A program made the translations under genes and the position numbers. DNA of 64,000 nt from Erythrobacter sp. SDW2. GTDB taxonomy: Bacteria > Pseudomonadota > Alphaproteobacteria > Sphingomonadales > Sphingomonadaceae. A model generated the notes under the pieces. That model was not told the DNA's origin and did no database searches. It saw only the letters and a program-made list of their open reading frames with translations. The stretch is from contig NZ_CP090370.1 of assembly GCF_021431965.1 (NCBI RefSeq), positions 248,001 to 312,000 on the forward strand. Direction: 5' to 3'. Shown here one piece after another: positions 30,849-40,316 of this stretch (its first letter is position 1; each line of letters starts with the position of its first letter).

Positions 30849-33725
30849 ATGCCCGAAACCGAACACACCAAGCAGCATCTCTATCTCGTCGACGGGTCTT
30901 CCTACATCTTCCGGGCCTATCACCGGCTGCCACCGCTGACCGACCCGGAGGGCACGCCGGTCGGCGCGGTATATGGCTATACCACCATGCTTTGGAAGCT
31001 GGCGGATGATCTCGACAAGGCCGACGGACCGACCCACCTCGCCGTGGTGCTCGACAAGTCGAGCCAATCGTTCCGCAACGAGATTTACGACCAGTACAAG
31101 GCCAACCGCCCCGATCCGCCGGAGGATCTGGTCCCGCAATTCCCGCTGATCCGCGATGCCACCCGCGCCTTCAGCCTGCCGCTGATCGAGGAGGAGAACG
31201 TCGAAGCCGACGATATGATCGCCTCCTACGCCCGTGCCGCATCGCGCAAGGGGTGGGACGTTACCATTGTCTCCAGCGACAAGGACTTGATGCAGCTGGT
31301 CGGCCAATGCGCCGAGAACGATCTCGAGCCGGGCGTCACCAGCGGCGGGTGCATCGATATGCTCGACACGATGAAGAACCAGCGGATCGATATTCCCGAG
31401 GTCGAGGAGAAGTTCGGCGTCGGGCCCGAACTGGTCGGCGACGTGCTGGCCCTGATGGGTGACAGCGTGGACAATATTCCCGGTATCTTCGGCGTGGGTC
31501 CCAAGACCGCGACCAAGCTGATCCAGGAACACGGTTCGCTGGCCGCGGCGCTCGATGCGGCACAGGAAATGAAGCCCTCCAAGCTCAAGGAACGCCTGAT
31601 CGAGCACCGCAAGGATGCCGAACTCAGCCGCATCCTGGTGACGCTGAAGGAAGACTGTCCTCTCCCCATCGCGCTGGAGGACATGCGACTGAGCGGCATT
31701 CCCGGCGAGCCGCTCGCCGCCTTCCTCGAGAAGCATGGCTTTACCTCGCTGCTCAAACGGCTGGGTGCCGGGCATGGCAGCCCCGAGCGGGCCACCAATC
31801 TCAACCCGGCCAAGCCCGAAAACAGCGGCGCGGCGGCCTCGAGCGACAGCAATAGCCAGCCCTTGCCCGAGCTGCCCGAGATCGATCGCAGCGCTTATGA
31901 AACAGTGCAGACGATGGAGCGGCTCGAGCACTGGATCGCCAAATGCTTCGCCACGCGGACCATCGCGGTGGACACGGAGACCAGTGCGCTCGATGCCATG
32001 CGGGCCGATCTGGTCGGGGTGAGCCTCGCGACCGGGCCGAACGAAGCCTGCTACATTCCGCTGGGTCATGGCAGCAGCGACATGTTTGCGGAGAGGCCCG
32101 AGCAGGTTCCGCTCGATGCCGCCCTCGGTGCGCTGAAGCCGCTGCTGGAAAGCGATGCCGTGCTCAAGGTCGGGCAGAACATCAAATACGATCTCAACGT
32201 GCTGGCGCGCTACGGTGTCCATGTCGCACCGATCGACGATACCATGATCATCAGCTTCGATCTCGATGCCGGCCGCTCGCAGGACGGCATCGGGGGCGGT
32301 CACGGGATGGACGAGCTCAGCGAGCGCCATCTCGGCCACATGCCGCTGGCGTTCAAGGATGTCTGCGGCACCGGCAAGAAGGCGATCCCCTTCGGCGAAG
32401 TCCCGCTCGACCGGGCGACCGAATATGCCGCCGAGGATGCCGACGTTACCTTGCGTCTGCACGGTTTCCTCAAACCCCGGCTTTCGATCGAAGGCGGCAC
32501 ACGGGTCTACGAGCGGGTCGACCGCCCGCTGATCGCCGTGGTCGCCCGGATGGAACGCCACGGCATCAAGGTCGACCGCGCCAGGCTGGCCAGGTTGTCC
32601 GAGGAATTCGCCAGGGAAACAGCCCGGCTCGAAGGCGAAATCCACGGTCTCGCGGGCGAGGAGTTCACTGTCGGCAGCCCGAAGCAACTGGGTGACATCC
32701 TGTTCGACAAGCTCGGCTACAAGGGCGGGCGCAAAGGCAAGAGCGGGCAGTATTCGACCGACCAGGCGATCCTGGAGGGGCTCGCCGCGCAGGGCGCGGA
32801 AATCGCCACCAAGGTGCTCGAATGGCGGCAACTGTCCAAGCTGCGCTCGACCTATACCGAGGCGCTGCAGGAAGCAATCAACCCCGATACCGGGCGCGTC
32901 CACACCAGCTACAGCCTGGTCGGGGCGCAGACCGGGCGGCTGTCATCGACCGATCCTAACCTCCAGAACATCCCGATCCGCACCCCCATCGGACGCCAGA
33001 TCCGCGAGGCCTTCGTGCCCGAGGACGGCAACGTGCTGCTAGCCGCCGACTATTCGCAGATCGAGCTGCGGCTGGCGGCGCATATGGCCGATGTGCCGGA
33101 ACTCAAGGAAGCCTTTGCCCATGGCGAGGACATCCACGCGCGCACTGCGAAGGAGATGTACGGCACGGTCGATCGCGACACCCGCGCGCGGGCCAAGACG
33201 ATCAACTTCGCCATCCTCTACGGCATCTCGCGGTGGGGCCTTGCCGGGCGACTGGGCGTCACGGCGGAAGAAGCGCAGGAGGTCATCGACACCTATTTCA
33301 AGCGTTTTCCCGGCATCCAGAATTACATCCACGAAACCCTCGAAAGCGTGCGGGCCAAGGGCTATTCTGAGACCCTGTTCGGCCGCAAGACCTGGTTCCC
33401 GCGCATCAAGTCTTCCAACCAGGCCGAACGGCAGGGGAGCGAACGCGCCGCCATCAACGCCCCGATCCAGGGCACCAGCGCCGATATCATCAAACGGGCC
33501 ATGGCCCGGATGATGCCGGCGCTTGACGATGCAGGGCTGGGCCATGTGAAGATGCTGCTGCAGGTGCATGACGAACTGGTGTTCGAATTGCCCCAGGCCG
33601 ATGTCGCCGCCGCCAGCCCGGTGATCGAGCGCGTCATGACCGAGGCGGCCCTTCCCGCAGTGGAACTCTCTGTCCCGCTGGGCATTGAGATAGGGACCGG
33701 CGCAAGCTGGGATGCGGCGCATTAA
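30849..33725 (+). CDS. polA: DNA polymerase I
   Basis: A 958-residue repair and Okazaki-fragment polymerase. The 5'-3' exonuclease (about 1-300) begins LYLVDGSSYIFRAYHRLPP. The 3'-5' proofreading domain (about 335-530) has intact AVDTETSALD (D-x-E) and YAAEDADVT, suggesting that it is active. The polymerase domain shows motif A AADYSQIELRLAAH, motif B RARAKTINFAILYG and motif C LLQVHDELVFELP. Start ATG 30849 is preceded by AGCAGGGCGAC. It is a single transcription unit with 279 bases to the next gene. Confidence 0.97.
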   Translation: MPETEHTKQHLYLVDGSSYIFRAYHRLPPLTDPEGTPVGAVYGYTTMLWKLADDLDKADGPTHLAVVLDKSSQSFRNEIYDQYKANRPDPPEDLVPQFPLIRDATRAFSLPLIEEENVEADDMIASYARAASRKGWDVTIVSSDKDLMQLVGQCAENDLEPGVTSGGCIDMLDTMKNQRIDIPEVEEKFGVGPELVGDVLALMGDSVDNIPGIFGVGPKTATKLIQEHGSLAAALDAAQEMKPSKLKERLIEHRKDAELSRILVTLKEDCPLPIALEDMRLSGIPGEPLAAFLEKHGFTSLLKRLGAGHGSPERATNLNPAKPENSGAAASSDSNSQPLPELPEIDRSAYETVQTMERLEHWIAKCFATRTIAVDTETSALDAMRADLVGVSLATGPNEACYIPLGHGSSDMFAERPEQVPLDAALGALKPLLESDAVLKVGQNIKYDLNVLARYGVHVAPIDDTMIISFDLDAGRSQDGIGGGHGMDELSERHLGHMPLAFKDVCGTGKKAIPFGEVPLDRATEYAAEDADVTLRLHGFLKPRLSIEGGTRVYERVDRPLIAVVARMERHGIKVDRARLARLSEEFARETARLEGEIHGLAGEEFTVGSPKQLGDILFDKLGYKGGRKGKSGQYSTDQAILEGLAAQGAEIATKVLEWRQLSKLRSTYTEALQEAINPDTGRVHTSYSLVGAQTGRLSSTDPNLQNIPIRTPIGRQIREAFVPEDGNVLLAADYSQIELRLAAHMADVPELKEAFAHGEDIHARTAKEMYGTVDRDTRARAKTINFAILYGISRWGLAGRLGVTAEEAQEVIDTYFKRFPGIQNYIHETLESVRAKGYSETLFGRKTWFPRIKSSNQAERQGSERAAINAPIQGTSADIIKRAMARMMPALDDAGLGHVKMLLQVHDELVFELPQADVAAASPVIERVMTEAALPAVELSVPLGIEIGTGASWDAAH

Positions 33726-33913
33726 GGGTCAATGAAGCCCACCATTTTTCGCTGTCCTACAGCATGGCCGTAGTGCCATCGTACAGGCATGACGGGCCTC
33801 GAGAATGCGCATCGCAGGCAGCCACGGCCCCCCGGGGCTCCCTTACCGTCACAATCCGGCGATTGATGGGGAAAATAGTATATATATCCGATGTTTAATA
33901 TCCCGTAGCGAAA

Positions 33914-33928
33914 TTGACACGGTGTCAA
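33914..33928. promoter_or_regulatory. Perfect 15-bp palindrome upstream of MscS-like gene
   Basis: TTGACAC-G-GTGTCAA, a 7-bp perfect inverted repeat with a single central base. It includes a TTGACA (-35-like) and is preceded by an AT-rich block (AAATAGTATATATATCC, about 33873-33889). It is followed by two more GTCAAG half-sites. It lies 77 bases before the MscS ATG and looks like an operator; the regulator is unknown. No other features are seen in the 279-base gap after polA. Confidence 0.5.
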
Positions 33929-34004
33929 CTTCGTCAAGCAAGCGTCAAGTGCAAAGCGCCGCCTCGCTTGCAAGCCGGTTCCACCCCCAATAGGGCGCAC
34001 ACCC

Positions 34005-35108
34005 ATGTTGCAGAGACTGAACCCCCAGAACTGGACCTTGGACTGGATCGCCATCGCCGAATCGGCGCTGATCATCGGCCTGGCTGTCGCCGCAGCCTAT
34101 CTGCTCTATCGCGGAATATTCGCCATCGCGTCCCGGCTCGCACGGGCATCGGAAACCGCGCTGGACGATCTTGTGGTGCAGAAGATCCGCCGCCCGGTCA
34201 AATGGGCGATGATCGCCATTGCCATCACTTTGGTGGCTGGTGCCAACGAGAACCTGGCAGCGGTGTGGGAACCCATTGCCCGCTTCGTACGGCCGGCCCT
34301 GCTGGGCTGGATCGCCTACACGCTGGTCAAGGCCTTCGCGCTGGGTCTCGAATACCGGCTCCAGACAAGCGAGGAGGGCGGGGTAGCGGACATTGCGACG
34401 CTGCGCAGCCGCAAGACCCGCATCTCCATCCTGTCGCGCACGGCCACTTTCGTCATCGTCTTTATCACTGTCGGTCTGATGCTGTTGAGCATCCCGCAGG
34501 TCGCTGCGATCGGCACCACCGTCCTTGCCTCGGCAGGTATCGCAGCACTGGCTGTGGGTGCCGCTGCCCAGCCTGCCCTGAAATCGCTTATTGCCGGCCT
34601 GCAGATGGCCCTGACGGAGCCCCTGCGGATCGGCGACCTCGTGGTGATCGACGGATTCTCGGGCCGGGTCGAGGAAATCCGGATGAGCTATATCATCGTG
34701 CGAATGTGGGACGAGCGGGCCGTGATTGTCCCGACCAGTCGATTCCTCGACAACAGTTTCGAAAACTGGTCGCGCAAGAACGAGAAACTGACCGGCCCCG
34801 TCATGCTTCATCTCGACCCGATCGCCGAAATATCTCCGATCCGGGCCGAGTTCGAACGATTCGTCGACGCACACCCGCTGTGGGATCGCCGGACAGCGGA
34901 CCTGCTGATGACCGATGCCTATCCCGAGAGCATAGCCCTGCGCCTGTCGGTCAGCTCAGCCACCATCGGCGACCTGTTCCAGCTCCGCTGCGACCTGCGC
35001 GAACACATGTTGGCATGGCTGCGCGAGCACCAGCCGGATGCGCTGATCCGGCACCGGCTGGAACTGCCCGGCGGCCACGCCAAGGCGCCCGAAGCCGAAG
35101 CGCCCTAG
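34005..35108 (+). CDS. Mechanosensitive ion channel MscS-family protein
   Basis: A 367-residue small-conductance-type channel. N-terminal membrane segments occur at about 20-40, 66-85, and 98-112. The conserved pore-lining TM3 and the MscS beta domain follow: VAAIGTTVLASAGIAALAVGAAAQPALKSLIAGLQMALTEPLRIGDLVVIDGFSGRVEEI, about residues 165-225. The C-terminal cytoplasmic alpha/beta part is shorter than in YnaI-type proteins, with DERAVIVPTSRFLDNSFENWSR. The ATG 34005 lacks an obvious ribosome binding site (AATAGGGCGCACACCC upstream). Probably gates in response to membrane tension during hypo-osmotic shock. It converges with cdc48 after 8 bases. Confidence 0.9.
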   Translation: MLQRLNPQNWTLDWIAIAESALIIGLAVAAAYLLYRGIFAIASRLARASETALDDLVVQKIRRPVKWAMIAIAITLVAGANENLAAVWEPIARFVRPALLGWIAYTLVKAFALGLEYRLQTSEEGGVADIATLRSRKTRISILSRTATFVIVFITVGLMLLSIPQVAAIGTTVLASAGIAALAVGAAAQPALKSLIAGLQMALTEPLRIGDLVVIDGFSGRVEEIRMSYIIVRMWDERAVIVPTSRFLDNSFENWSRKNEKLTGPVMLHLDPIAEISPIRAEFERFVDAHPLWDRRTADLLMTDAYPESIALRLSVSSATIGDLFQLRCDLREHMLAWLREHQPDALIRHRLELPGGHAKAPEAEAP

Positions 35109-35116
35109 CCTTTGGC

Positions 35117-37423
35117 CTAACCGTGCTTCTGGTCGCGCGTGGGAGAAACCATGCCATCGTAGACGAAGCCGATCGGACGCACGTCGGCGGCCCGCTTCTT
35201 CAGCTCGCCCTGCATCTTCTTGTATTCGGCTTCCATCTCGCCGGTCACGGTGGCGCGCGAGTCGGCCAGCGCTTCGGTAAAATCGGCAGCGGTCACATTC
35301 TTCACTTCGGCGCCCGCGCGATGGAGCGCGTTGAGGCCGGCTCGGCGAACGACGTCCTCGAGGTCAGCCCCGGTGAAGCGTTCGGTTTTCTCTGCGATAT
35401 CCGCCAGCCTGACGTCATCGGCGAGCGGCATCTTCGATGTGTGGATGCCGAGGATCTGCTCCCGGCCCGCCTTGTCGGGTGTGCCGACATAGACCAGTTC
35501 GTCAAACCGGCCCGGCCGCAGCAGTGCCGGATCGACCAGCGCCGGGCGGTTGGTCGCGCCGATCACTACCACCGACTGGAGTTCCTCCAGCCCGTCCATT
35601 TCGGCAAGGATCGTGTTGACCACGCGGCCTGTCACCTGCGGCTCGCCCTGCCCGCTACCCCGCGCCGGGACGAGGCTGTCGATCTCGTCGATGAAGATCA
35701 CGCAGGGTGCCACGGCCCGGGCGCGCTGGAACATCTTGGCGATCTGCTGCTCGCTCTCGCCATACCATTTGGACAGCAGGTCGCTGCTCTTCATCGAGAT
35801 GAAGTTGGCTTCGGCTTCCTTGGCCACGGCCTTGGCCAGAAGGGTCTTGCCGGTTCCGGGCGGGCCATAGAGCAGGAATCCCTTGGCCGGACGAATGCCC
35901 AGGCGTCGGAAGGCATCCCGGTTCTTTAGCGGAAGCTCGATCCCTTCCTTGAGCTTCCCTATGGCATCACCGACGCCGCCAATGTCGTCCCAGCCGACAT
36001 TGGGCATCTGCACCATGACCTCGCGCATGGCCGAGGGCTGGACTCGCTTGAGCGCCGAAAAGAAATCGTCGCGCTCGACGCAGAGTTCCTCCAGCACCTC
36101 CTGCGGTACTTCGCGGGCATCGAGGTCGATCTTGGGCATGATCCGGCGCACGGCATCGATCGCGGCCTCGCGGGCCAGCGCGGCGAGATCGGCCCCGACA
36201 TAGCCGTAGGTCATCCGCGCCAGCTCGGCGAGGTCGACTTCCTTGCCCAGCGGCATGCCGCGGGTGTGGATGCCAAGGATCTCGCGGCGGCCCTTCTCGT
36301 CGGGTACGCCTATCACGATTTCGCGGTCGAACCGGCCCGGACGCCGCAGCGCCTCGTCGATGGAGTCGGGGCGATTGGTCGCCGCGATCACCACGATATT
36401 GGCACGGGTTTCGAGTCCGTCCATCAGCGTCAGCAACTGGGCAACCAGCCGCTTCTCGGCCTCGCCCGCCACGCGGTCGCGCTTGGGCGCAATCGAGTCG
36501 ATCTCGTCGATGAAGATGATCGCGGGGGCGTTCTTGGCCGCGTTCTCGAACACTTCGCGCAGCGCCTTCTCGCTCTCGCCATAGCCCGAGCCCATGATCT
36601 CCGGCCCGTTGATGATCGAGAAATGCGCGTCGCTTTCATTGGCGACCGCCTGCGCCAGCCGGGTCTTGCCGGTTCCGGGCGGACCGTGCAGCAGCACGCC
36701 CTTGGGCGGATCGACCCCCAGCCGGGTGAACAGTTCGGGATAGCGCAGCGGCAGCTCGACCATTTCGCGCAACTGCTGGATGGTATCGTCGATCCCGCCA
36801 ACATCGTCGTAGTTGACCACGGCGCGGCCGGCCTTGGCTTCCTCAAACTCCGCGCGGAGCTCGACTTCGGTGTCTTCGTCGATATGGACCACGCCCTTGG
36901 GCACGGTCGACACCACACGCAGGCGGATCTGCGTCAGCGCATAGGCCGGGGCGTTGAACATGCGGCGCACTTCGGGCGGCATGTTCTGGACCGGTTGCTG
37001 GCCGGTGGTGGCGACCAGGTCTCCCGCCACGATCGGCTTGCGGAAGAAGTTGCGCTTCAACGCCTGAGTCGGCCCCTGCAACCGCATTTCACGACTGGCA
37101 GGCGCAAACACGACGCGGGTGGCCGGGCGCGATTCGGCGGCGCGGATAATCACATGCTCGCCCGAGGCCGCTTCGGCATTGCCGCGCTGCAACCCGTCGA
37201 GGCGGACGACTTCGAGACCCTGGTCTTCCGGATAGGCCGCCATGGCGATAGCCGCAGTCGAGCGCTTGCCTTCGATTTCGACAACGTCGCCTTCGGTAAT
37301 GCCGAGCGTCTGGAACGCGGTGCGCGGCATGCGGGCAATGCCCTGGCCGCTTTCCTCCTGCCGGGCCGCCGCCACCTGCAGGCGCGCCTGCCGTTCCTTC
37401 ACTGCGCTTTCCGCGTCGGACAT
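35117..37423 (-). CDS. Cdc48/VCP-family AAA ATPase
   Basis: A 768-residue double AAA+ ATPase with the full archaeal/eukaryotic Cdc48 layout: N-terminal double-psi barrel domain (about 1-190), D1 (about 205-440) with GPPGTGKTRLAQ and IIFIDEIDSIAPKRD, and D2 (about 475-720) with GPPGTGKTLLAK and VIFIDEIDSLVPARG. ATNRPDSIDEALRRPGRFD and ATNRPALVDPALLRPGRFD are the sensor/arginine-finger regions of D1 and D2. Family members are protein unfoldases. In alphaproteobacteria this is a minority gene found next to ordinary proteases. It is transcribed alone; upstream it is preceded by the terminator of the next gene. Confidence 0.92.
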   Translation of the reverse strand: MSDAESAVKERQARLQVAAARQEESGQGIARMPRTAFQTLGITEGDVVEIEGKRSTAAIAMAAYPEDQGLEVVRLDGLQRGNAEAASGEHVIIRAAESRPATRVVFAPASREMRLQGPTQALKRNFFRKPIVAGDLVATTGQQPVQNMPPEVRRMFNAPAYALTQIRLRVVSTVPKGVVHIDEDTEVELRAEFEEAKAGRAVVNYDDVGGIDDTIQQLREMVELPLRYPELFTRLGVDPPKGVLLHGPPGTGKTRLAQAVANESDAHFSIINGPEIMGSGYGESEKALREVFENAAKNAPAIIFIDEIDSIAPKRDRVAGEAEKRLVAQLLTLMDGLETRANIVVIAATNRPDSIDEALRRPGRFDREIVIGVPDEKGRREILGIHTRGMPLGKEVDLAELARMTYGYVGADLAALAREAAIDAVRRIMPKIDLDAREVPQEVLEELCVERDDFFSALKRVQPSAMREVMVQMPNVGWDDIGGVGDAIGKLKEGIELPLKNRDAFRRLGIRPAKGFLLYGPPGTGKTLLAKAVAKEAEANFISMKSSDLLSKWYGESEQQIAKMFQRARAVAPCVIFIDEIDSLVPARGSGQGEPQVTGRVVNTILAEMDGLEELQSVVVIGATNRPALVDPALLRPGRFDELVYVGTPDKAGREQILGIHTSKMPLADDVRLADIAEKTERFTGADLEDVVRRAGLNALHRAGAEVKNVTAADFTEALADSRATVTGEMEAEYKKMQGELKKRAADVRPIGFVYDGMVSPTRDQKHG

Positions 37424-37554
37424 CCCGTTCGGCTCCCCTTGCTATCCATCGGCATCAGTACGAAGCGCCTAGCTAGGGAGCGCTGCCGCACTATGCAAAT
37501 GCGGGGGGTTGGCCGGCGGTTCCTTGCCGCGCCCCGACCCTCCCGGCCCCGGGG

Positions 37555-37590
37555 CAAGAAAAAAGCCCGGCTGGAAGAACCAACCGGGCT
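37555..37590 (-). terminator. Terminator of the exported methyltransferase-like gene
   Basis: Minus strand AGCCCGGTTGG - TTCTT - CCAGCCGGGCT followed by TTTTTTCTTG. The 283-base gap between cdc48 and the methyltransferase contains only this hairpin. Confidence 0.92.
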
Positions 37591-37706
37591 GGAAAGTTTG
37601 GGAGAGGATGCCTGAAAGGCCTGCTCCATATGCGGTTTCGCGCATTTTTGTGCAAGTGCGAAATGCTCTCTGAATGTTGCATCTAACGCAACACTCGGAC
37701 TCTCCA

Positions 37707-38450
37707 TTACGCAGGCTTCTGAAATTTCATCATGAAACGATCGGTCTTTCCGCGGATTCCCTCGTCGAATACCGACTTCCCGATGTCGTCATTGCTGCGC
37801 CGCAGCACGTCGGACTGCTCCACAAGCTTGAATCCGGCCTTGGTCATGTCGCGGATGACGGTCTGCGGATCGATCCGATGGACCCTGTTCACGATCTCGC
37901 GCGTGTCGCCGGCAGCACCGACGTGGTCGATGATGGTCACCGTGCCGCCCGGCTTCACCGCTGCAAACCAGTTGGCGAGCATGAAGTCGACATCGAGCCG
38001 GGGGAATTTGAACCGCTCCGACTCGAAATAGAGATCGTGGAACACGAGATGGGCAAAAATGCTGTCGACGCTGCCCGGGGCAAGTTGCATCGCCCGCGCA
38101 TCGGTCACCATGGTGCGGATGTTCTTGTCCGCCGCGAGCCGCTTCTCCCACTCTTCGGGATTGTGGAACGACAGCGGGTTGACCGCATAGACCGTGCCCT
38201 TCGGTCCGACGAGATCGGCCAGGAGAGCGGTGTAGTAACCACCTCCAGCCATGAAATCGGCCACGACATCGCCGCGCTCGATGCCCGAGAAGGCCAGTAC
38301 CTCGGCCGGATGACGCCCCTCGTCCTGCTCCCGATCGGCTTCGCTGCGATCTTTGGCCGTGACTACGCTCTGGGCTGTCTGTGCCGACACCGAGAGGGGC
38401 ACAGCCAGCGTCAGCCCAGCCGCTGCCAAAAAACAGATTCCGTGTCGCAT
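37707..38450 (-). CDS. Exported class I SAM-methyltransferase-like protein (COG4798 type)
   Basis: A 247-residue protein with a clear signal peptide (residues 1-24, ending SVSAQ) followed by a Rossmann methyltransferase-like domain. The SAM-binding region is VVADFMAGGGYYTALLADLVGPKGTVYAVNP (about 63-93). Later elements include IFAHLVFHDLYFE and AAVKPGGTVTIIDHVGA (motif post-II). It matches the 'predicted methyltransferase' group with a secretion signal; SAM is not normally available outside the cytoplasm, so activity in the periplasm is doubtful. It is a single-gene unit with its own terminator. Function unknown. Confidence 0.72.
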   Translation of the reverse strand: MRHGICFLAAAGLTLAVPLSVSAQTAQSVVTAKDRSEADREQDEGRHPAEVLAFSGIERGDVVADFMAGGGYYTALLADLVGPKGTVYAVNPLSFHNPEEWEKRLAADKNIRTMVTDARAMQLAPGSVDSIFAHLVFHDLYFESERFKFPRLDVDFMLANWFAAVKPGGTVTIIDHVGAAGDTREIVNRVHRIDPQTVIRDMTKAGFKLVEQSDVLRRSNDDIGKSVFDEGIRGKTDRFMMKFQKPA

Positions 38451-38635
38451 GATCCATTCCCCTCAATGCCGCAATCCGCGGATGATGCCTTTCCTGGGCC
38501 TTCGGCGCAAACGCGGGAAGTCGTTCTCGACTAACCTGCCTGCGCGCCCGATGGGCGGATGACAGCCCCCCATCCATTGGCTATGCCGCCGCATCACCTG
38601 CCGGCGCGCCGCATGGGCGCATGACGAGGACCGAA

Positions 38636-39343
38636 ATGCAGAAACTCTATCCCGACGCCGCCGCTGCCCTCGACGGGCTGCTCCGTGACGACATGCTGAT
38701 CGCCAGCGGGGGCTTCGGCCTGTGCGGCATCCCCGAACGGCTGCTCGTCGCGATCCGTGACAGCGGAGTGAAGGGCCTGACCTTCGCCAGCAACAATGCC
38801 GGGATCGACAACGAAGGCATCGGCATGCTGCTGCGCAGCCGCCAGGTGAAGAAGATGATCAGCAGCTATGTCGGCGAGAACAAGGAGTTCGAGCGGCAGT
38901 TTCTCGCGGGCGAGCTCGAGGTCGAGTTCTGCCCGCAAGGCACGCTGGCCGAGCGCATGCGCGCAGGCGGTGCCGGCATTCCCGGCTTCTACACCAAGAC
39001 CGGCGTCGGCACCCAGGTGGCCGAGGGCAAGGAGACCAAGGTCTTTGACGGAGAAGAATACATCCTCGAACGCGGCATCTTCGCCGACCTCGCCATCGTC
39101 AAGGCATGGAAAGCCGATGAGACCGGCAATGTCGTGTTCCGCAAGACTGCGCGCAACTTCAACGTGCCCGCCGCAACTTGCGGCAAGGTCTGCGTGGTCG
39201 AGGTCGAAGAGGTGGTGCCCGCCGGGTCGCTCGATCCCGATGCGATCCATCTGCCCGGCGTCTATGTCCAGCGGATGATCGTCGGCGCGCCTTACGACAA
39301 GAAGATCGAATTCCGCACGGTCCGCGAAAGGGAGGCGGCCTGA
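38636..39343 (+). CDS. scoA: 3-oxoacid CoA-transferase subunit A
   Basis: A 235-residue alpha subunit of succinyl-CoA:3-ketoacid (SCOT-type) CoA-transferase. It has MQKLYPDAAAALDGLLRDDMLIASGGFGLCGIPE at the N-terminus (GGFGLCGIPE is the conserved glycine loop) and TFASNNAGIDNEGIGMLLRSRQVKKMISSYVGEN. ATG 38636 with a GAGG at 7 bases upstream is preferred over the ATG at 38621. It moves CoA between succinyl-CoA and acetoacetate or another 3-oxoacid with subunit B, which lies 970 bases downstream beyond an inserted gene. Confidence 0.92.
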   Translation: MQKLYPDAAAALDGLLRDDMLIASGGFGLCGIPERLLVAIRDSGVKGLTFASNNAGIDNEGIGMLLRSRQVKKMISSYVGENKEFERQFLAGELEVEFCPQGTLAERMRAGGAGIPGFYTKTGVGTQVAEGKETKVFDGEEYILERGIFADLAIVKAWKADETGNVVFRKTARNFNVPAATCGKVCVVEVEEVVPAGSLDPDAIHLPGVYVQRMIVGAPYDKKIEFRTVREREAA

Positions 39344-39350
39344 CCCGGCC

Positions 39351-40316
39351 ATGCGACTGCGGCTTGCACTTCCTCTGATCTTTGCGGCGGCGCTGCAAGG
39401 TTGTGTTGCGGCGGTGATCCCGCTTGCCGCAGGAGCGGCGATAACCACCGCGCGCGCTAGCAGCGAGCGCGATGCCGAGACCGATGCCGATGCCGATGCC
39501 GAGGTTTCCCTGACTACGCCGCCAGCACCAACCAACACTGCAAACGCATCCAGCCCCGCGCAAAGCGACCCCGCAGCAAGCGCTCTGCTGCCCGAGACGC
39601 AGGAAGCGTTGCGTCGCTTCGACCTGGGTGCAGGCATCGAGGTTGTGACAAGCGGCAGCCTTACCACCCGGGCCTTGCCCCCCTCCGTGCCCGGCGCAGC
39701 CGAACAGGCCACTTTCGCCGCCTTCGCCGCCTTCGCCGATTATGCACTCGGCGTCGCCGCGCTCGATCCGCTCAAGGGCGAGGTCCGCCAATCGGCGCTA
39801 TTGGCCCGTCCCGGCGTGCTGGTGCCAGACCGCGCGCCGTGCAATTTCGTCGGCAATTCGGTGTTGATCGATCTCGATCCGGCCGCAGGCGCATTCGATC
39901 CGGCGCGCCCGATCCAGCATTCCGCATTGGCCGATGCCCTTGCCAAATTGCGCGCGGCCGAGATCGAAATTGTGTGGGGTACCTCGCTCACGGCCGACCG
40001 CGCCGGTGACGTGCGCAACTGGCTCAAGCGCAGCGGGCTCGATCTCGCTGGCAAGGACCGTCTGCTGCTGCTGCGCTATCCGGAGGATCGCAAGCAGACC
40101 CGGCGCGAGGACGCCTCCTCCGAACGCTGCCTGATCGCCATGCTGGGCGACGAGCGCGCCGATTTCGACGAATTGTTCGACTATCTCAAGAACCCCGACG
40201 CTGCCGTCGGTCTCGATGCCATGCTGGGCGAAGGCTGGTTCCTCGCCCCCGTTTCACAGCCACAATCCGAGGCGACAACGGACACGGCTACCCCCAAAGA
40301 AGGACCCGAAGAATGA
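39351..40316 (+). CDS. HAD-like lipoprotein located between scoA and scoB
   Basis: A 321-residue protein with a lipoprotein signal (lipobox LQGC, Cys18) and an Asp/Thr/Pro-rich linker (about 40-75). The C-terminal half has the order of HAD-superfamily motifs: [11 protein letters not shown] (D-x-D, motif I, around residue 170), [12 protein letters not shown] (motif II), RKQTRRED (motif III Lys) and [12 protein letters not shown] (motif IV). It resembles exported acid phosphatases of the lipoprotein e (P4) class, although motif I is D-L-D-P and the cap is small. The gene starts 7 bases after scoA and its TGA overlaps the scoB ATG (ATGA), so it is translated in the same operon. Its substrate is unknown. 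Confidence 0.65.
   Translation: MRLRLALPLIFAAALQGCVAAVIPLAAGAAITTARASSERDAETDADADAEVSLTTPPAPTNTANASSPAQSDPAASALLPETQEALRRFDLGAGIEVVTSGSLTTRALPPSVPGAAEQATFAAFAAFADYALGVAALDPLKGEVRQSALLARPGVLVPDRAPCNFVGNSVLIDLDPAAGAFDPARPIQHSALADALAKLRAAEIEIVWGTSLTADRAGDVRNWLKRSGLDLAGKDRLLLLRYPEDRKQTRREDASSERCLIAMLGDERADFDELFDYLKNPDAAVGLDAMLGEGWFLAPVSQPQSEATTDTATPKEGPEE

Noticed and set aside
33914-35929. A 671-codon frame overlapping the MscS gene and the end of cdc48
   Set aside because: Spans two convergent real genes with clear motifs; it is an out-of-frame shadow.
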